Assembly (NCBI RefSeq): GCF_035046485.1
Contig: NC_085137.1
Coordinates: forward strand, 317,856,739 to 317,920,738
Length of the DNA: 64,000 nucleotides
Origin: Aedes albopictus
Lineage: Eukaryota > Arthropoda > Insecta > Diptera > Culicidae
Direction: 5' to 3'
Made by a program: the position numbers and the translations under genes. The notes below the pieces were generated by a model. That model saw only the letters and a list, made by a program, of their open reading frames with translations, ran no database searches and was not told where the DNA came from. This document shows, piece by piece, positions 32,114 to 42,787 of this stretch. The number at the start of each line of letters is the position of its first letter. Positions within the stretch are counted from its first letter, which is position 1.

Positions 32114-33614
32114 ACATAGGACGATTTAATCCAAAATGGTGCTTTGTTTTAAAACGAACAGAGGAAATGGTAGTAAGTGTCTAACCTCCTAAAATGGAAC
32201 GTTTAGATTTAGTTTCGACTGGAAGCCATACCAAGCCCCTTCATTGAGTCATCGTTGCGTTAAGCACTGAAATGAGAGATATATTTGTAAAAGGTCTCTA
32301 CCTGTCTATAGTCTGCGTAAACAGTACAGTTTCTGTAAACAAATATCTACATAACTAGCACCCCTGACTAAAGCTGAATCGAACATAAAGGTTTGAAAGG
32401 ATTTAATATATCTTCAATATGATACAAGACGCGATTATCGTCAACCTTCATTTACATTTTATAATGAGCTTAAGATCGTTGATGTCTAACCACTGTATCT
32501 TGCTGTGAGAATCGACACTGGCTGGCATGTCTTAGAACGGTTTCCGATTGCAAACCTATTCGCCGAACGGTTCATTATCTGCTTCCAATAAACATCGAAC
32601 CTAAAGGGGATCGTTTACCTATCCGAGATCAGGGATTGCCCATGTTGGAGGCTGAACGCTGTTGAACATGTAGCTAGGCGATTAAAGAGTTTGTATCGGT
32701 CCCCCAACAGCAACCAAGTTGCAATGTAAAATAAAAGACTTCTTGGGATAGAGCAATTTCAGCCTCTTCTCGCCGCTGCCACCGTCGCCGTCGATGGGAT
32801 GGTTGATGGGATTGTGTGCTCTGCACACATCGTTCACTCCCATGCAGGTAGATATATGTAGATTAAGTACAACGCAGAGGTGCACACGTACGGATAGCTT
32901 AGTGCGGATTATGTGCATCTGCATTTAAATTAATGCGAAGTGCATCACGCAATCAGATTCGCGCCCTCGTCGCGTCTGGAACAAAGAACTCACTCTTCGA
33001 TTGCTGCTGATGGTTCCCATGGAGCGAAAAGTTACAATCTACAGAGATAGAATTACATTTTGCCACAACCAACAACGTTCTAAACAACCTGTTTTTTTTT
33101 TCACGTCCTTTCTTTGGTCTGGTGTAACCGCAAAAAAAAAGATGAAGCATGCAACACCAATCCTGTTAGCGCTCCTGTTTCTCTTTCATCATGATAATTT
33201 CACGCTTTCGGGTTGCACTTTGCAAGAGAATTTCGCATTTGCATGCTGCTGGTGGCAGATACATGAAGCCGTTTGCTTATCCGCTCTCCTGTCTGTCCGT
33301 GGAAATCTTCAGGTTTCAATGGGTACTATTTCATGGCAATATTATTTGAAGTTTTTTTTTCAGCTAGCATCTTGGTAAACCTTAAATGCATGCGGTTTTG
33401 GTGTCAAAATTGTAGCGTGAGAGCATGGTTTAATTCAAGGCCTATGCATTACTACTTATCTCCGAGATAAATAATTTAAATTCAATTAATTATTTCTCCG
33501 GCTTGTTTTTGAAAATTTGTTGAAACCTGGAGTTCTTAAGGTCTTCTGGATTCAAGTGAAAAAAAGAGAAACCTCTGAATTTGTGCCAAACATATTGAGA
33601 CTAAGAGGTGGATT
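32114..33614. other. Unassigned stretch, possibly low-copy
   Basis: The frame 33001-33378 (125 codons) contains an internal ATG followed by a hydrophobic run (MKHATPILLALLFLF) that could be a signal peptide, but downstream shows no domain. No transposon hallmarks were recognised in these 1.5 kb. Confidence 0.35.
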
Positions 33615-33695
33615 TTTCGTATGACCGCTGGGGACTGGGGCTGGCGATAAGTGGAAAGTCACCGATGAAGAACTAGCGAGAATTGCAAAGTACTT
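33615..33695 (+). pseudogene. Small LOA/R1-like LINE fragment
   Basis: GGGGACTGGGGCTGGCGAT, then GAACTAGCGAGAATTGCAAAG, aligns with 29985-30045 of the large LINE (GGGGACTAGGGCTGGCGAT). It shows that the family left several decayed copies here. Confidence 0.6.
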
Positions 33696-33892
33696 TTGCG
33701 TAGGTGAGACCCCCGTACTTGGGTAGATATCTTTAGGTCAAGATTCACTTTGATAAGTGGCACAACTTTATGATTTTGGATCATATCATGCAGACTGCCG
33801 TGCTATTATTCTCTTCACGCGTGAAGCAAACAATCGATCATCCACGTCAGATGGTGGCTCAATGTTTATTCTCAGAACGTAATCGACACTGT

Positions 33893-35240
33893 ACCGTAAA
33901 TTAGAAGTCAATGCCGTTACCTGAAGTAACGGACTAAACAAAGTTTGACGCAAATTATTGAAACAACTTTTGACCCCGGGAGTCCCTGCTCGGTCCCAGA
34001 CGGGGACCGGCCAAAGCCCCAAGCGGCTGGTCTGAGCCAGCGGCCGCTTCCGGGGTGGGCACTCAAGGCCTCTTCTGTCTCCCGGGTCCCAGGGCGTTTC
34101 CGATGGGGGAGTATTCGGAGTGTGGAGTTCCTAACGCAAAATTCCAATTACCTTAATAACACCGTTTATTCGATGGCATAGCTGAAGTTGCACTATCACT
34201 TGGCGTATGGGGTTCCTTCGGCCCACCGGCCTTGGTGGCGGGGCCGCTCCAACGTTGATGGACCACGTGACTCGGTCGGATGGAAGTGGCGAACTATTCG
34301 GAGCGTGGTGAATTTTTCGAAGACCAGGGGGGGGGGGTAATCTACCGATCGTCCGAGCGTAGATCAGAGTCGATGTGCCGGGGCCAATGTAGCTGTCACG
34401 GGGCCGTCTACAGGTGCACGAAATGCAAGTACCAGGGGGCATGCGGGGTCTGGTTGCTCACAGGGCTTGCCACGGGGCGACCCGAAATTATTCACGTGGC
34501 GGTCGAATGAATCTCCACCGGGCCAAACGGACCTATCAGCTGCCGATCGAAACCGATTCTCCTCACGACAGGCCAATGGCCGTCCGATGGTTCCGAGGAT
34601 CACGAATACCGTCGAGATTGTAGGCTTAAATTTGGAGTCCTCAAAGGCTGAGTTGGCTGACGGTAGCACGGTCTGCTTTACGGCAATCGCAACAGTTCCC
34701 AGAATCGCACTGCTGGCACCAAGAGTGGGCCGATACCAGATACACTCGCGCGAGACTTCCCCAAATCACGGACACGGAGATGCAGCTCGACAACCACATT
34801 CCTCGAACGACCGACTCTAAATCTCCTCACTCACTCCACGATCTCGCTGTTCACCCCTTTCGATCGCCGTCATCTCCTCTCCCGAGCGAGAGGCCCACTC
34901 CTTCCGCCCCCATCGATGCCAACTTCACTACGCTGTTGGCTTCATGGCCAGTTCGTGTTTCTCGGCCACTTGGTGATGCGATGCAATGCCACAGCCATTG
35001 ATTCAGCAATTTGAAGTTACCGTTGACTACCTTCACAAAATTGTCCCTAATACTACCACACTAAACAAATCGAGTTACCGTTCGGTAACATTATACAAAA
35101 ACATCTAAAACCAACAGAGGAATATTATCGTACTATTTCATGTTATTAAACAAAGAACATTCTTTAAATTTTTACATTAAAACAATAACATGAAACGAGC
35201 TCACCCATTTATGTGCCTCCATCCATCTCTCCATCGCTGA
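33893..35240. repeat. Dispersed repeat split by a ~1.1-kb GC-rich segment
   Basis: 33893-33945 and 35060-35240 together are collinear with 19113-19320 (CGTTACCTGAAGTAACGGAC-like start, ATTTCATGTTATT, GAGCTCACC end). The intervening 33946-35060 is GC-rich, with a G tract near 34327-34338, and has no counterpart in the other copy. Overlapping frames on both strands (117 codons plus; 103 and 101 codons minus) show no known domain. It may be an inserted retroelement piece or host sequence; unresolved. Confidence 0.4.
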
Positions 35241-35454
35241 GATGTTGAACGAAACACAAACCGAACCAAAAAGCAAAACCAAGCACACGAGTGTGACTCT
35301 TCAGCTGCATATCTATCGCACACTGATTTTCATCTCTCACCATCACGCCCAAAAAACAACACAATTCATTCTATTTATTTAGTTCAACATGAAATTCAGG
35401 AGAACACTGAATCAACAATTTGCCGTCATAATTTGCAGCTGCAGCTCTCCAACG
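35241..35454. other. Unassigned spacer
   Basis: About 210 bases of AT-moderate sequence between the dispersed repeat and the 3' end of the minus-strand LINE. Nothing recognisable. Confidence 0.4.
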
Positions 35455-37950
35455 TCAGTCACGCCCAACAACGCTCCACCTGGTCCGCCCATCGTGCTCT
35501 CTGCGCCCCACGCCTTCTTGTACCAACAGGATAGTTAGCAAACACCAACTTTGCAGAGTTGTTGTCCGGCTTACTTCCAACATGCCCTGCCCACCGTATC
35601 CATCCAGCTTTTGCCACCTTCAGGATGTTGGATTCACCGTAGAGTGCAGCGTGCTTGTGGTCCATCCTTCTCCACCACACACCGTTCTCCTGCACGCCGC
35701 TGAAGATCGTCCTAAGCACGCGTCGCTCGAAAACTCCGAGTGCTTGAAGGTCCTCCTCGAGCATGGTCCATGTCTCGTGTCCGTAGAGAACCACCGGTCT
35801 TATTAGCGTCTTGTACATGGTACATTTGGTGTGGGGGTGAATCTTTTTTGACCGCAGTTTCTTCTGGAGCCTGTAGTAGGGACGACTTCCACTGATGATG
35901 CGCCTTCGTATTTCACGGCTCACGTTATAGTCAGTCGTTAGCAAGGAACCAAGGTAGACGAATTATTCTACCATTTCGAAAATATCCCCGTCTATCGTAA
36001 CATCGCTGCCAAGGCTTGTCCAATCTCGCTCAGTCCCACCTACCAGCATGTGCTTTATCTTAGCCGCATTCACAACCAGTCCGAACTTTGCTGTTTCACG
36101 TTTCATGCGGGTGTACAGTTCTGCCACCGTTCCAAATGTTCGGGCAATAATATCCATATCATCCGCAAAACAGACAAATTGGTCGGATTTTGTGACGATC
36201 GTACCCCGGCTGTTGAACCGGGCTCGTCGCATAGCACCTTCCAGGGCAATGTTCAGTAGTAGGCAGGAAAGTCCATCACCTTGTCGTAGTCTCCGTCGAG
36301 ATTCGAATGAACTGGATAGTTCACCCGAAATCCTTATGCTGTTCTGCACACCGTCCATTGTTGCTCTTATCAGTCTGGTAAGCTTTCCGGGAAAGCTGTT
36401 CTCGTCCATGATTTTACATATGTAGCTCTGTGCGGTTGATACTGTCGTCTGCCTCCTTGAAGTCGACGAACAGGTGGTGCGTTGGGACCATCTGGAGGAT
36501 TTGCCATACGATGAAGATCTGGTCCGTTGTCGACCGGCCGTAGATGAAACCGGCTTGGTAACTTCCCACGAACTCATTTACTTTAGGTGAAAGACGACGG
36601 AAGATGATCTGAGATAGCACTTTGTAAGTGGCACTCAAAAATGTGATCGCTCGAAAGTTCTCACACAAAGGCGACATCTTGTGGATGGGACAGATTATCC
36701 CTTCCTTCCACTCCTTGATCTTGATGAGTTCTACTGCGATACCGTCCTTACAAGCCGCTTTGTGGTTTTTGAGCTGCTGGATGGCATCCTTAACTTCCCT
36801 CAGCGTGGGAGTTGGTTCGTACCCGTCTTCTACTGCACCAACATAGTCATTTCCTCCACTGCCTTGATCCCCCGTGCCTACATTCTCTTCGCTACTCAGG
36901 TGCTCGTCGAAGTGCTGCTTCCAGCTTTCGATCACCTCACGTTTGTCCGTCAGGAGGCTCCTGTTCTTATCCCTGCAGATTTCGGCTTGCGGCACGTAGC
37001 CTTTGCGGGATGCGTTGAGCTTCTGGTAGAACTTACGTGTTTCTTGTGAACGGCACAGCAGGTCCATTTCCTCGCATCGGGCACACCCTCGGGCACACCC
37101 TCGTCCGGCAACGCTGCCTCGAGATTCTGCGCGTATGCGGTGGCGACATCCGGTTGCTTCAGTCGCTCTAGATCGTACCGAGGAGGTAGCCGGCACTGTA
37201 AATTGTCAATAATGGAGAGTTTTGGGCGCAATTTATCCATCATCAGGTAGCGATCAGAGTCGATATTAGCGCCACGATAGGTCTTGAAGTCGATGATGTC
37301 GGAGAAATGCCGTCCATCAATCTGAACGTGGTCGATTTGCGATTGCGTTTGTTGCGATGATCTCCAGGTGTAACGATACGGGAGGCTATGCTGGAAGAAG
37401 GTGCTACGAATGGCCATGTTCTTGGAGGCGGCGAAATCGATGAGGCGTAGGCCATTTTCGTTCGTCAGCTGGTGGGCGCTGAACTTTCCAATCGTCGGTC
37501 TGAATTCCTCCTCCTGGCCTACCTGATCGTTTAGATCCCCTATGATGATTTTGACGTCGTGGTTTGAGCAGCGATCGTACTCGCGTTCGAGCTGCGCGTA
37601 AAATGCGTCTTTGTCATCATTAGTGCTTCCGGAGTGAGGGCTGTGCACGTTTATTATGCTAATGTTGAAGAATTGGCCTTTGATCCTCAACCTGCACATT
37701 CTTTCGTCGATCGGCCACCAACCGATCACGCGCCTCTGCATGTCTCTGGTAGATGGTATGATTACCTCTAAACGTTCGCACCACTAACCCAGGGAGCTGG
37801 GTTACCTTCCCGGAAGCTACGGGTTCTGCATTGGCATTTCCTCCAACTACAGTTCTTAATAGCTAGGCTCAAGCGCCAGTTTTCGCCGGGGGTGGTGTTT
37901 TTAAAGGGCGCCCAGAAGATAATATTTTACCTGAGCTTCCACCCCCAGAG
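35455..37950 (-). pseudogene. RTE-like non-LTR retrotransposon, nearly complete but frameshifted
   Basis: Minus strand. Endonuclease (36950-37741) with GDLNDQVG near 37520-37540, TWRSSQQTQSQIDH, and SDR where SDH is expected. Reverse transcriptase (36414-37196) with LKNHKAACKDGI, YQAGFIYGRSTTDQIF and LFVDFKEADDS; palm (35963-36577) with RLRQGDGLSCLLLNIALEG and FADD at 36158-36169; C-terminal tail (35459-35944) with RSYY-like, RPVVLYGHETWTM and AGWIRWAGHV. Frameshifts lie near 37080 (duplicated GGGCACACCCTC), 36420 and 35950, and an in-frame deletion follows GIAVELIK. 37742-37950 is probably 5' leader. Homologous to 6606-8361. Confidence 0.88.
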
Positions 37951-37960
37951 AATCGATTTA

Positions 37961-38450
37961 GGGTGCCTGTACCAGTTATCGCACTACCTAGGAAAAACTA
38001 TTTCTACAAAAATAAGAAGAAGACTGACGAATGTAAACAATAAGTCAAATGATTGATTTGTTTCAATACTTTACAGGACAAATATAGAAATGGAGCCAAA
38101 ACTACTTTTGGTATTTATTACGGCGTGTGCCAATGATAGGAACCCTGTACCAGTTATGGACACATTTGTTAATTTGGGTTCCACTTCGCACTATTTACAT
38201 GCATTTCTTATGGGAGTTGCCATAACTGGTACACTATGGCGAAATAGGGTGCAAGGAGGCCGAAAAGTTAAGGAAAATTATTTATTTGTACCATAATTTG
38301 AGCAAATTGTGAAGTTTGAATGATTGCAATCATCTTTTGTGATCGTGATCTGTTGTTCAAGATTTTTTTCTTGTTGATTTGTATCTTTAAAGGTTGAAAA
38401 TCAACTATGGCGAATTTGAGGTACTATAGCCATAATTGGTACACTGAGCC
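37961..38450. mobile_element. Pogo-like element with TGTACCAGTTATGG motif array
   Basis: Imperfect TIRs (left GCCTGTACCAGTTATCGC; right inverse of CAGTGTACCAATTATGGC) are flanked by TA at 37959-37960 and 38451-38452. TACCAGTTATGG recurs near 38148 and inverted near 38220 (CCATAACTGGTA) and 38430. No transposase; the frame 38090-38296 is unassigned. It lies at or near the 5' end of the RTE-like LINE. Confidence 0.65.
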
Positions 38451-38452
38451 TA

Positions 38453-39184
38453 TATTGAATCCGATTATTGGTCCGTACACGGTCCTTGGATTGATATTTT
38501 ACTTAATATCTTAAAAATATCATCCTGATTAGAAAAAAATCATCCAAATATTGTGCATAAGGTTAAGCATTGAAGTTATTTTTTTAGGGGGCACCGGTAT
38601 ATGGGACGCTGGAAATTGGAAACCTTGGGTAACCAGCTCTGATTTTACCATGGCAACACTTATAGAAATATTCATAGATTCTATGTGAGGTATGCTGCCC
38701 ATAACTGCAGAATTTTAACATTTACATTTTTTGCCAATATTGAGTTAATACCGGGGATCATCTCCCAATCATCAGTACTTTCATCCACCCAAATGAACTT
38801 TTTAAGTTTGTTCTGCAAAATGTGAAACAAATACAAAGTCGTTTAGTCTCATTAGTTAAAATTTTTGAATGTAACCGCATAACAGTTACACTGGAAATAC
38901 ACACTGGTGTCAAAGCGTAATATCAATCATATTTTGGTCTGATTATTTTTTTTAACTATTCGTCCAGCATACAAGAAAAGCTGTAGAAAATGTCATTGCA
39001 AAAGGATAAATTTTAAATATTTGATCAATTTTTGAAATTTCGTATCATCTCCATACTAGCGCATGTTGCAAACTTTAAACTCCATTTTGTACAATGCCTA
39101 CTTTTGTCGAATGTGACTGTTATGCAGTTATGGGCAGTATGCAACTTTGTGAATTTCTACCTTGAGAAATATTTTATAAATTTG
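38453..39184. other. Unassigned AT-rich stretch
   Basis: About 730 AT-rich bases without a frame, tRNA-like part or inverted ends that I could support. Confidence 0.4.
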
Positions 39185-39570
39185 CAGGAGAACGTCTTCA
39201 ACGATTCTCTCAAACATTTATGGCAAAATTCTTCGGAAGCGCTTTCACATAATCTCAGGAGATCCGCAAGGTTCCATCCCCGAGCAAAGGCGGATAACTA
39301 AGTGATATCACTTTGATAATAAACTATGTTATCGGTATTATCATTTTGTTATTTTTGTTATCATCTTTTCCAATTGATTTTAGTTATCAATAATTTCGGT
39401 CTGTCGCGATAACATAAAAATACAAAATGATATCAGTTTCCAAATGCACATTTCAAAATTTTCCCAAAACTGAGGGTCTAGTGGCCCTCGAATCTAAAAA
39501 TAGATTCCGCTTTCCATCTTCAATGCGACTGCAGTACGAAAGCGTAGCCTTTAACTACTCTCCCTTTCAT

Positions 39571-39645
39571 TGAGTCCCGTTGGTATAGGGGCTATCGGCT
39601 GCGACCGGTAATCACTCGATCAGGATTCGAGTCCCACTGGGCTCA
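39571..39645 (+). other. tRNA-like sequence, 75 nt
   Basis: The acceptor arms TGAGTCC and GGGCTCA pair over seven positions (one G-U) and a B-box-like GGATTCGAGTCC lies at the right place. The D and anticodon arms do not fold convincingly, so I assign no anticodon. It is probably a SINE head or decayed tRNA copy carried by the TIR element. Confidence 0.5.
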
Positions 39646-39850
39646 ATAGTTGAAAACATGGGTTATAATTATAAGAAACTTTTTTCAGCTGATAACAAAG
39701 TCGGTAAAGTAGATGTTTACTATTTTGGTCGATAAAATAGCCCTGAATGATAACTAAATGATAACAAAACCTGTTATCAATTTGAACTCAATGATAACTC
39801 AACTTCTTATCATTTTGGTATTGGTGGAGTAAATTTGAGTTATCATTTTT

Positions 39851-40080
39851 AAAAGAAAATCGGGTTAAGTACGGTTCCTTTGAATTCCACTAAGAATTTG
39901 CATCCTTTGACAGATACGTATTTCGACCTCAACTGTAAGGTCGTCTTCAGTGTCTTGTACTTGACTCGACGTACAATCTGTCAAAGGATGCAAATTCTTA
40001 GTGGAATTCAAAGGAACCGTACTTAACCCGATTTTCTTTTATTTACAGATATTCCCCTAACAAGCCCAGGTTAATCATCA
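39851..40080. mobile_element. Foldback retroelement, complete insertion with 11-bp duplication
   Basis: TTATCATTTTT flanks the element at 39840-39850 and 40081-40091. The left arm starts AAAAGAAAATCGGGTTAAG and carries one hammerhead-like module. The right arm returns from CTGTCAAAGGATGC to CCCGATTTTCTTTTATTTAC and continues to AACAAGCCCAGGTTAATCATCA. The right arm lost its module by a hinge deletion. A long duplication of variable length points to RNA-mediated insertion, not a cut-and-paste transposase. Confidence 0.75.
39909..39954 (-). ncRNA. Hammerhead-like ribozyme module 4
   Basis: Identical in sequence to the modules at 21411-21456 and 21477-21522, read on the minus strand. Here there is no facing second module, so this copy would be the easiest to test for self-cleavage. 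Confidence 0.55.
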
Positions 40081-40272
40081 TTATCATTTTTGTTATGTTG
40101 GCTTTTAATTCAACCTAAATGATAACAAACTCAATTATCAAACGAATGATAACCAGGTAACAGAACTTGTTATCATTTTGATATCCGCCTTTACTCGGGG
40201 ATCCTGTGTCGGACTTTATGGAATGTCATGCACGGCGAGATGTTGGAGTTAAAGTCGTCATCGTAATGAATG

Positions 40273-40728
40273 CCCGACTAGAAGATTCTAACAAAAATAT
40301 AACATTACTATAACAAACTCTGATATTTATAACTCATTGAGATATAATCAAGTTTTAATATCTTTGGGGTTCAAAAATATTATATCTCAATTGTATCATA
40401 TCATGTTATAAATGTTGCTTAATAACTCATTGTGAAACAATTTAGTTTCAATTACTTGACATTCAAAAAATCATTTTGAACAACTATCAAAATATGATTG
40501 GAACTAGTTTTCTTGAAGCTAAAACTTATAGGTATCATATTTTGTTAAAACATTGATCAGATCATATCACAATGTGTTATTATTTTGATTAGGCCGGTAT
40601 ACTTTTTGTTACAATTTTAGTTATTTTAACATCATCCTGCACCTAGTTTATAACATAATAAGTTATAGAAAATGTTTATAACATCATAACACAATGAGTT
40701 ATTAACTTGATAGATTTTTCTAGTCGGG
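40273..40728 (-). mobile_element. CCCGACTAG TIR element, copy A
   Basis: CCCGACTAGAA and TTCTAGTCGGG-type ends with TG on both sides (family duplication usually TA). It is AT-rich, dense in TTATAACA / TGTTATAA phrases, and has no frame. It is inverted relative to copies B (41230-41682) and C (59497-60143), all sharing GATGTTAAAAT and CACAATGAGTTAT. Strand given relative to copy B. Confidence 0.85.
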
Positions 40729-41118
40729 TGCTGAAGGTCTACGGTGAATCGATCAAGTGAAGTCAAGAATGATCAATAAGAATTGGAATTGAATGCAGCC
40801 TACTTGATTGCAGTTGTGGAAAAGTTGATGAGCTCTTGGCGACTGGATTTGGTTCATCATAAAACTACAGAGAACAGACATAGAGGCTTGAGCAAAGGTA
40901 AAGGAATTAGTCGAACATTAACAAACTCTATGTATGTTACATCTGCATGTTCATGATATTCCAGGATGAATATGATTCTTGGTGAGTTACTCTCTCTGAG
41001 AGATCTGACGTAGATTTGGCACTGTCCATGAACTACGTAGACACAATTTTGATCATCTCCCCTCCCACATCGTAGATTTTGAACATACAATATTTTCGAA
41101 ACTTGTATGGAGTATATA

Positions 41119-41780
41119 CAGTCAGGAATCGTTATACACGGTGAGTGGTACTTTACTCCCACCGTGATTTGTCGGCTGCCTTACAACCGATTGAGCTTTT
41201 TGTGTGTAGTTGCGGCGTATCGTAAGCTACCCGACTAGAAAAAATAAATCAAGTTTATAACACATTGTGTTATGATGTTATGATATTTTTCAATAACTTA
41301 TTATGTTAGAAACTAGATGCAGGATGATGTTAAAATAACTAAAATTGTAACAAAAAGTACACCGGTCTAATCAAAATAATAACCTATTTTGTTATAATCA
41401 GATCAAAATTATAACACAATATGATATAACTTTTAGCTTCAAGAAAACTAGTTTCTATCATATTTTGATACAATTGTGTAAAATGATGTTCTGAATTTTA
41501 AAAATCAAAACTAAATTATTTCACAATGAGTTATTGAACAACATTTATAACATAATATGATACGATTGAGTTATAATATTTTTAAACACCAAAGATGTTA
41601 AACATGATTATTTCACTATGAGTTATACATATCATGATTTGTTATAATTATGTTATATTTTTGTTAGAATCTTCTAGTCGGGTAATTACCTTCCCAAAAT
41701 GAACTGAATTGATTGCAAGCTATCTGAGAAATTGCGGTGGGTGTTAAGTAGGTGGCACCGTGTATAACAAATCCTGACTG
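41119..41780. mobile_element. Tc1/pogo-like TIR element (CAGTCAGGA ends) hosting copy B
   Basis: Left end CAGTCAGGAATCGTTATACA and right inverse match with two mismatches over 25 bases, flanked by TA. Both ends contain CACGGTG, and further CACCGTG phrases lie just inside. Its own interior is only about 200 bases; the rest is the nested CCCGACTAG element. Non-autonomous. Confidence 0.8.
41230..41682 (+). mobile_element. CCCGACTAG TIR element, copy B
   Basis: 453 bp, ends CCCGACTAGAAA and TTCTAGTCGGG, flanked by TA on both sides, inserted in the element at 41119-41780. Orientation is opposite to copy A about 0.5 kb away, so together they could fold as an inverted pair. Confidence 0.85.
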
Positions 41781-41782
41781 TA

Positions 41783-42642
41783 CTTTGAATCCTCAGCATA
41801 GTCATGCTGAATACTCACGCCCTTGCAGCTGTGACTATAGGGCTCCTATTTTCCACAACATGCCTTCCGCTTTGTCACACACTCGGAATTCGGAAATAAC
41901 TACCTACAGTGTACCAGTAGCCACTCTATTACGCTGAATGCTATCATAAGAATGATGCTTATTAGGGATTTAAACTTAATTTCTACGCTCGTGTATGGCG
42001 TACTAATGCACTGATGGTATTCGATCTTCGATAAAAAAAAATCAACAAGATTCTCAATAACGTTGCGACAGAACTGCAACGAATGAGTGCGTAGGTCTGA
42101 CAGAGCCTTTACACTTGAATCTATTAAGTTGTACAAAGCAACAAGGGAGATCCAATCATATTGGTTTACAAAATCCACCCACGATAGCCTCAATTGGGCC
42201 TACAAATTTCATCGGTTCAATTTGCGGAATGTAAACAGCGCTCTAACCAGACTTGACTTTATATCCGTTCTGAATCCGTCGTCGTCACTCTCAGAGGCCA
42301 GGACTAGGCTGTGGACGGACGGAAGACACTTCTGCACGCTTAGAGGATAATGTAAGTCGCGTCTGAAGAGCACGTGTGCATGATTCTACATACATTACAC
42401 ACAGAACACACTATACCTACTCATTGAAAACCCCGCCGCCATCCTTGGCCTCCCTCCGGGAACATGTTTGTACATCTATGGAACGAAAATTGGTGCGTTG
42501 TAGGTGGTGAACTCTGTTGTCTTATGCCAAGTTATGGCACCCAAGCGAAAGGTGAATGTAATACTACAAAGTAGTTTTATCATATCTGACAGAAAGGCCA
42601 TGCTAAGCATATTTGAGTTCAACTATCGGATTCGGCCTAAAA
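41783..42642. other. Unassigned stretch
   Basis: The short frames 41752-41937, 42087-42350 and 41900-42193 have no known domains. The phrase GGACTAGGCTGTGGACGGACGG near 42301 is not recognised. No repeat partner was seen. Confidence 0.4.
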
Positions 42643-42787
42643 ACTTGTCCTACTAGAAATTTCTTTGGACAAAGAGTATCTTCGTGAATCGTAGGCAAAG
42701 AAAGCTCTATAGGAGTACTCATTGAACACAAAGCCGAGAAGCAGGCTCTCTTCCATTGTTACGTTACGCCAAGAGAAAAAGAAAAGT
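42643..42787 (+). mobile_element. Degenerate Feilai-type SINE, 5'-truncated
   Basis: GAAATTTCTTTGGACAAAGA, GTATCTTCGTG, GAAGCAGG and GTTACGCCAAGAGAAAAAG follow the order of the complete SINE at 46362-46645. The tRNA-like head is missing. Confidence 0.75.

Larger units (their letters stand above)
39278..40200. mobile_element. TIR element (CCCCGAGYAAAGGCGGATA) rich in TTATCATT phrases
   Basis: TIRs of about 20 bases with one mismatch face each other in a LINE fragment; the LINE sequence resumes as CCAT|CCTGTG if a 2-base AT duplication is removed. The interior repeats ATGATAACAAA / TTTGTTATCATT many times. A tRNA-like segment (39571-39645) and a foldback retroelement (39851-40080) are nested inside. 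Confidence 0.75.
39185..40870 (+). pseudogene. LOA/R1-like reverse-transcriptase fragment, twice interrupted
   Basis: Pieces at about 39225-39277, 40201-40272 and 40729-40865 align in order with 30520-30770 of the large LINE. Joined across the first insertion the codons read through the GDPQGSIL and LWNVMHGEM phrases; the third piece has LKVYGESI, then LMSSWRLDLVHHKT. Insertions are a MITE (39278-40200) and a CCCGACTAG element (40273-40728). The FADD region is lost. Confidence 0.75.

Noticed and set aside
34280..34820. Zinc-finger gag (CSCHGAVYRCTKCKYQGAC)
   Set aside because: Cysteine spacing does not fit a CCHC knuckle, and equally long frames exist on the other strand.
36048..36425. 125-codon plus frame
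   Set aside because: Lies antisense to the reverse-transcriptase palm of the RTE-like element.
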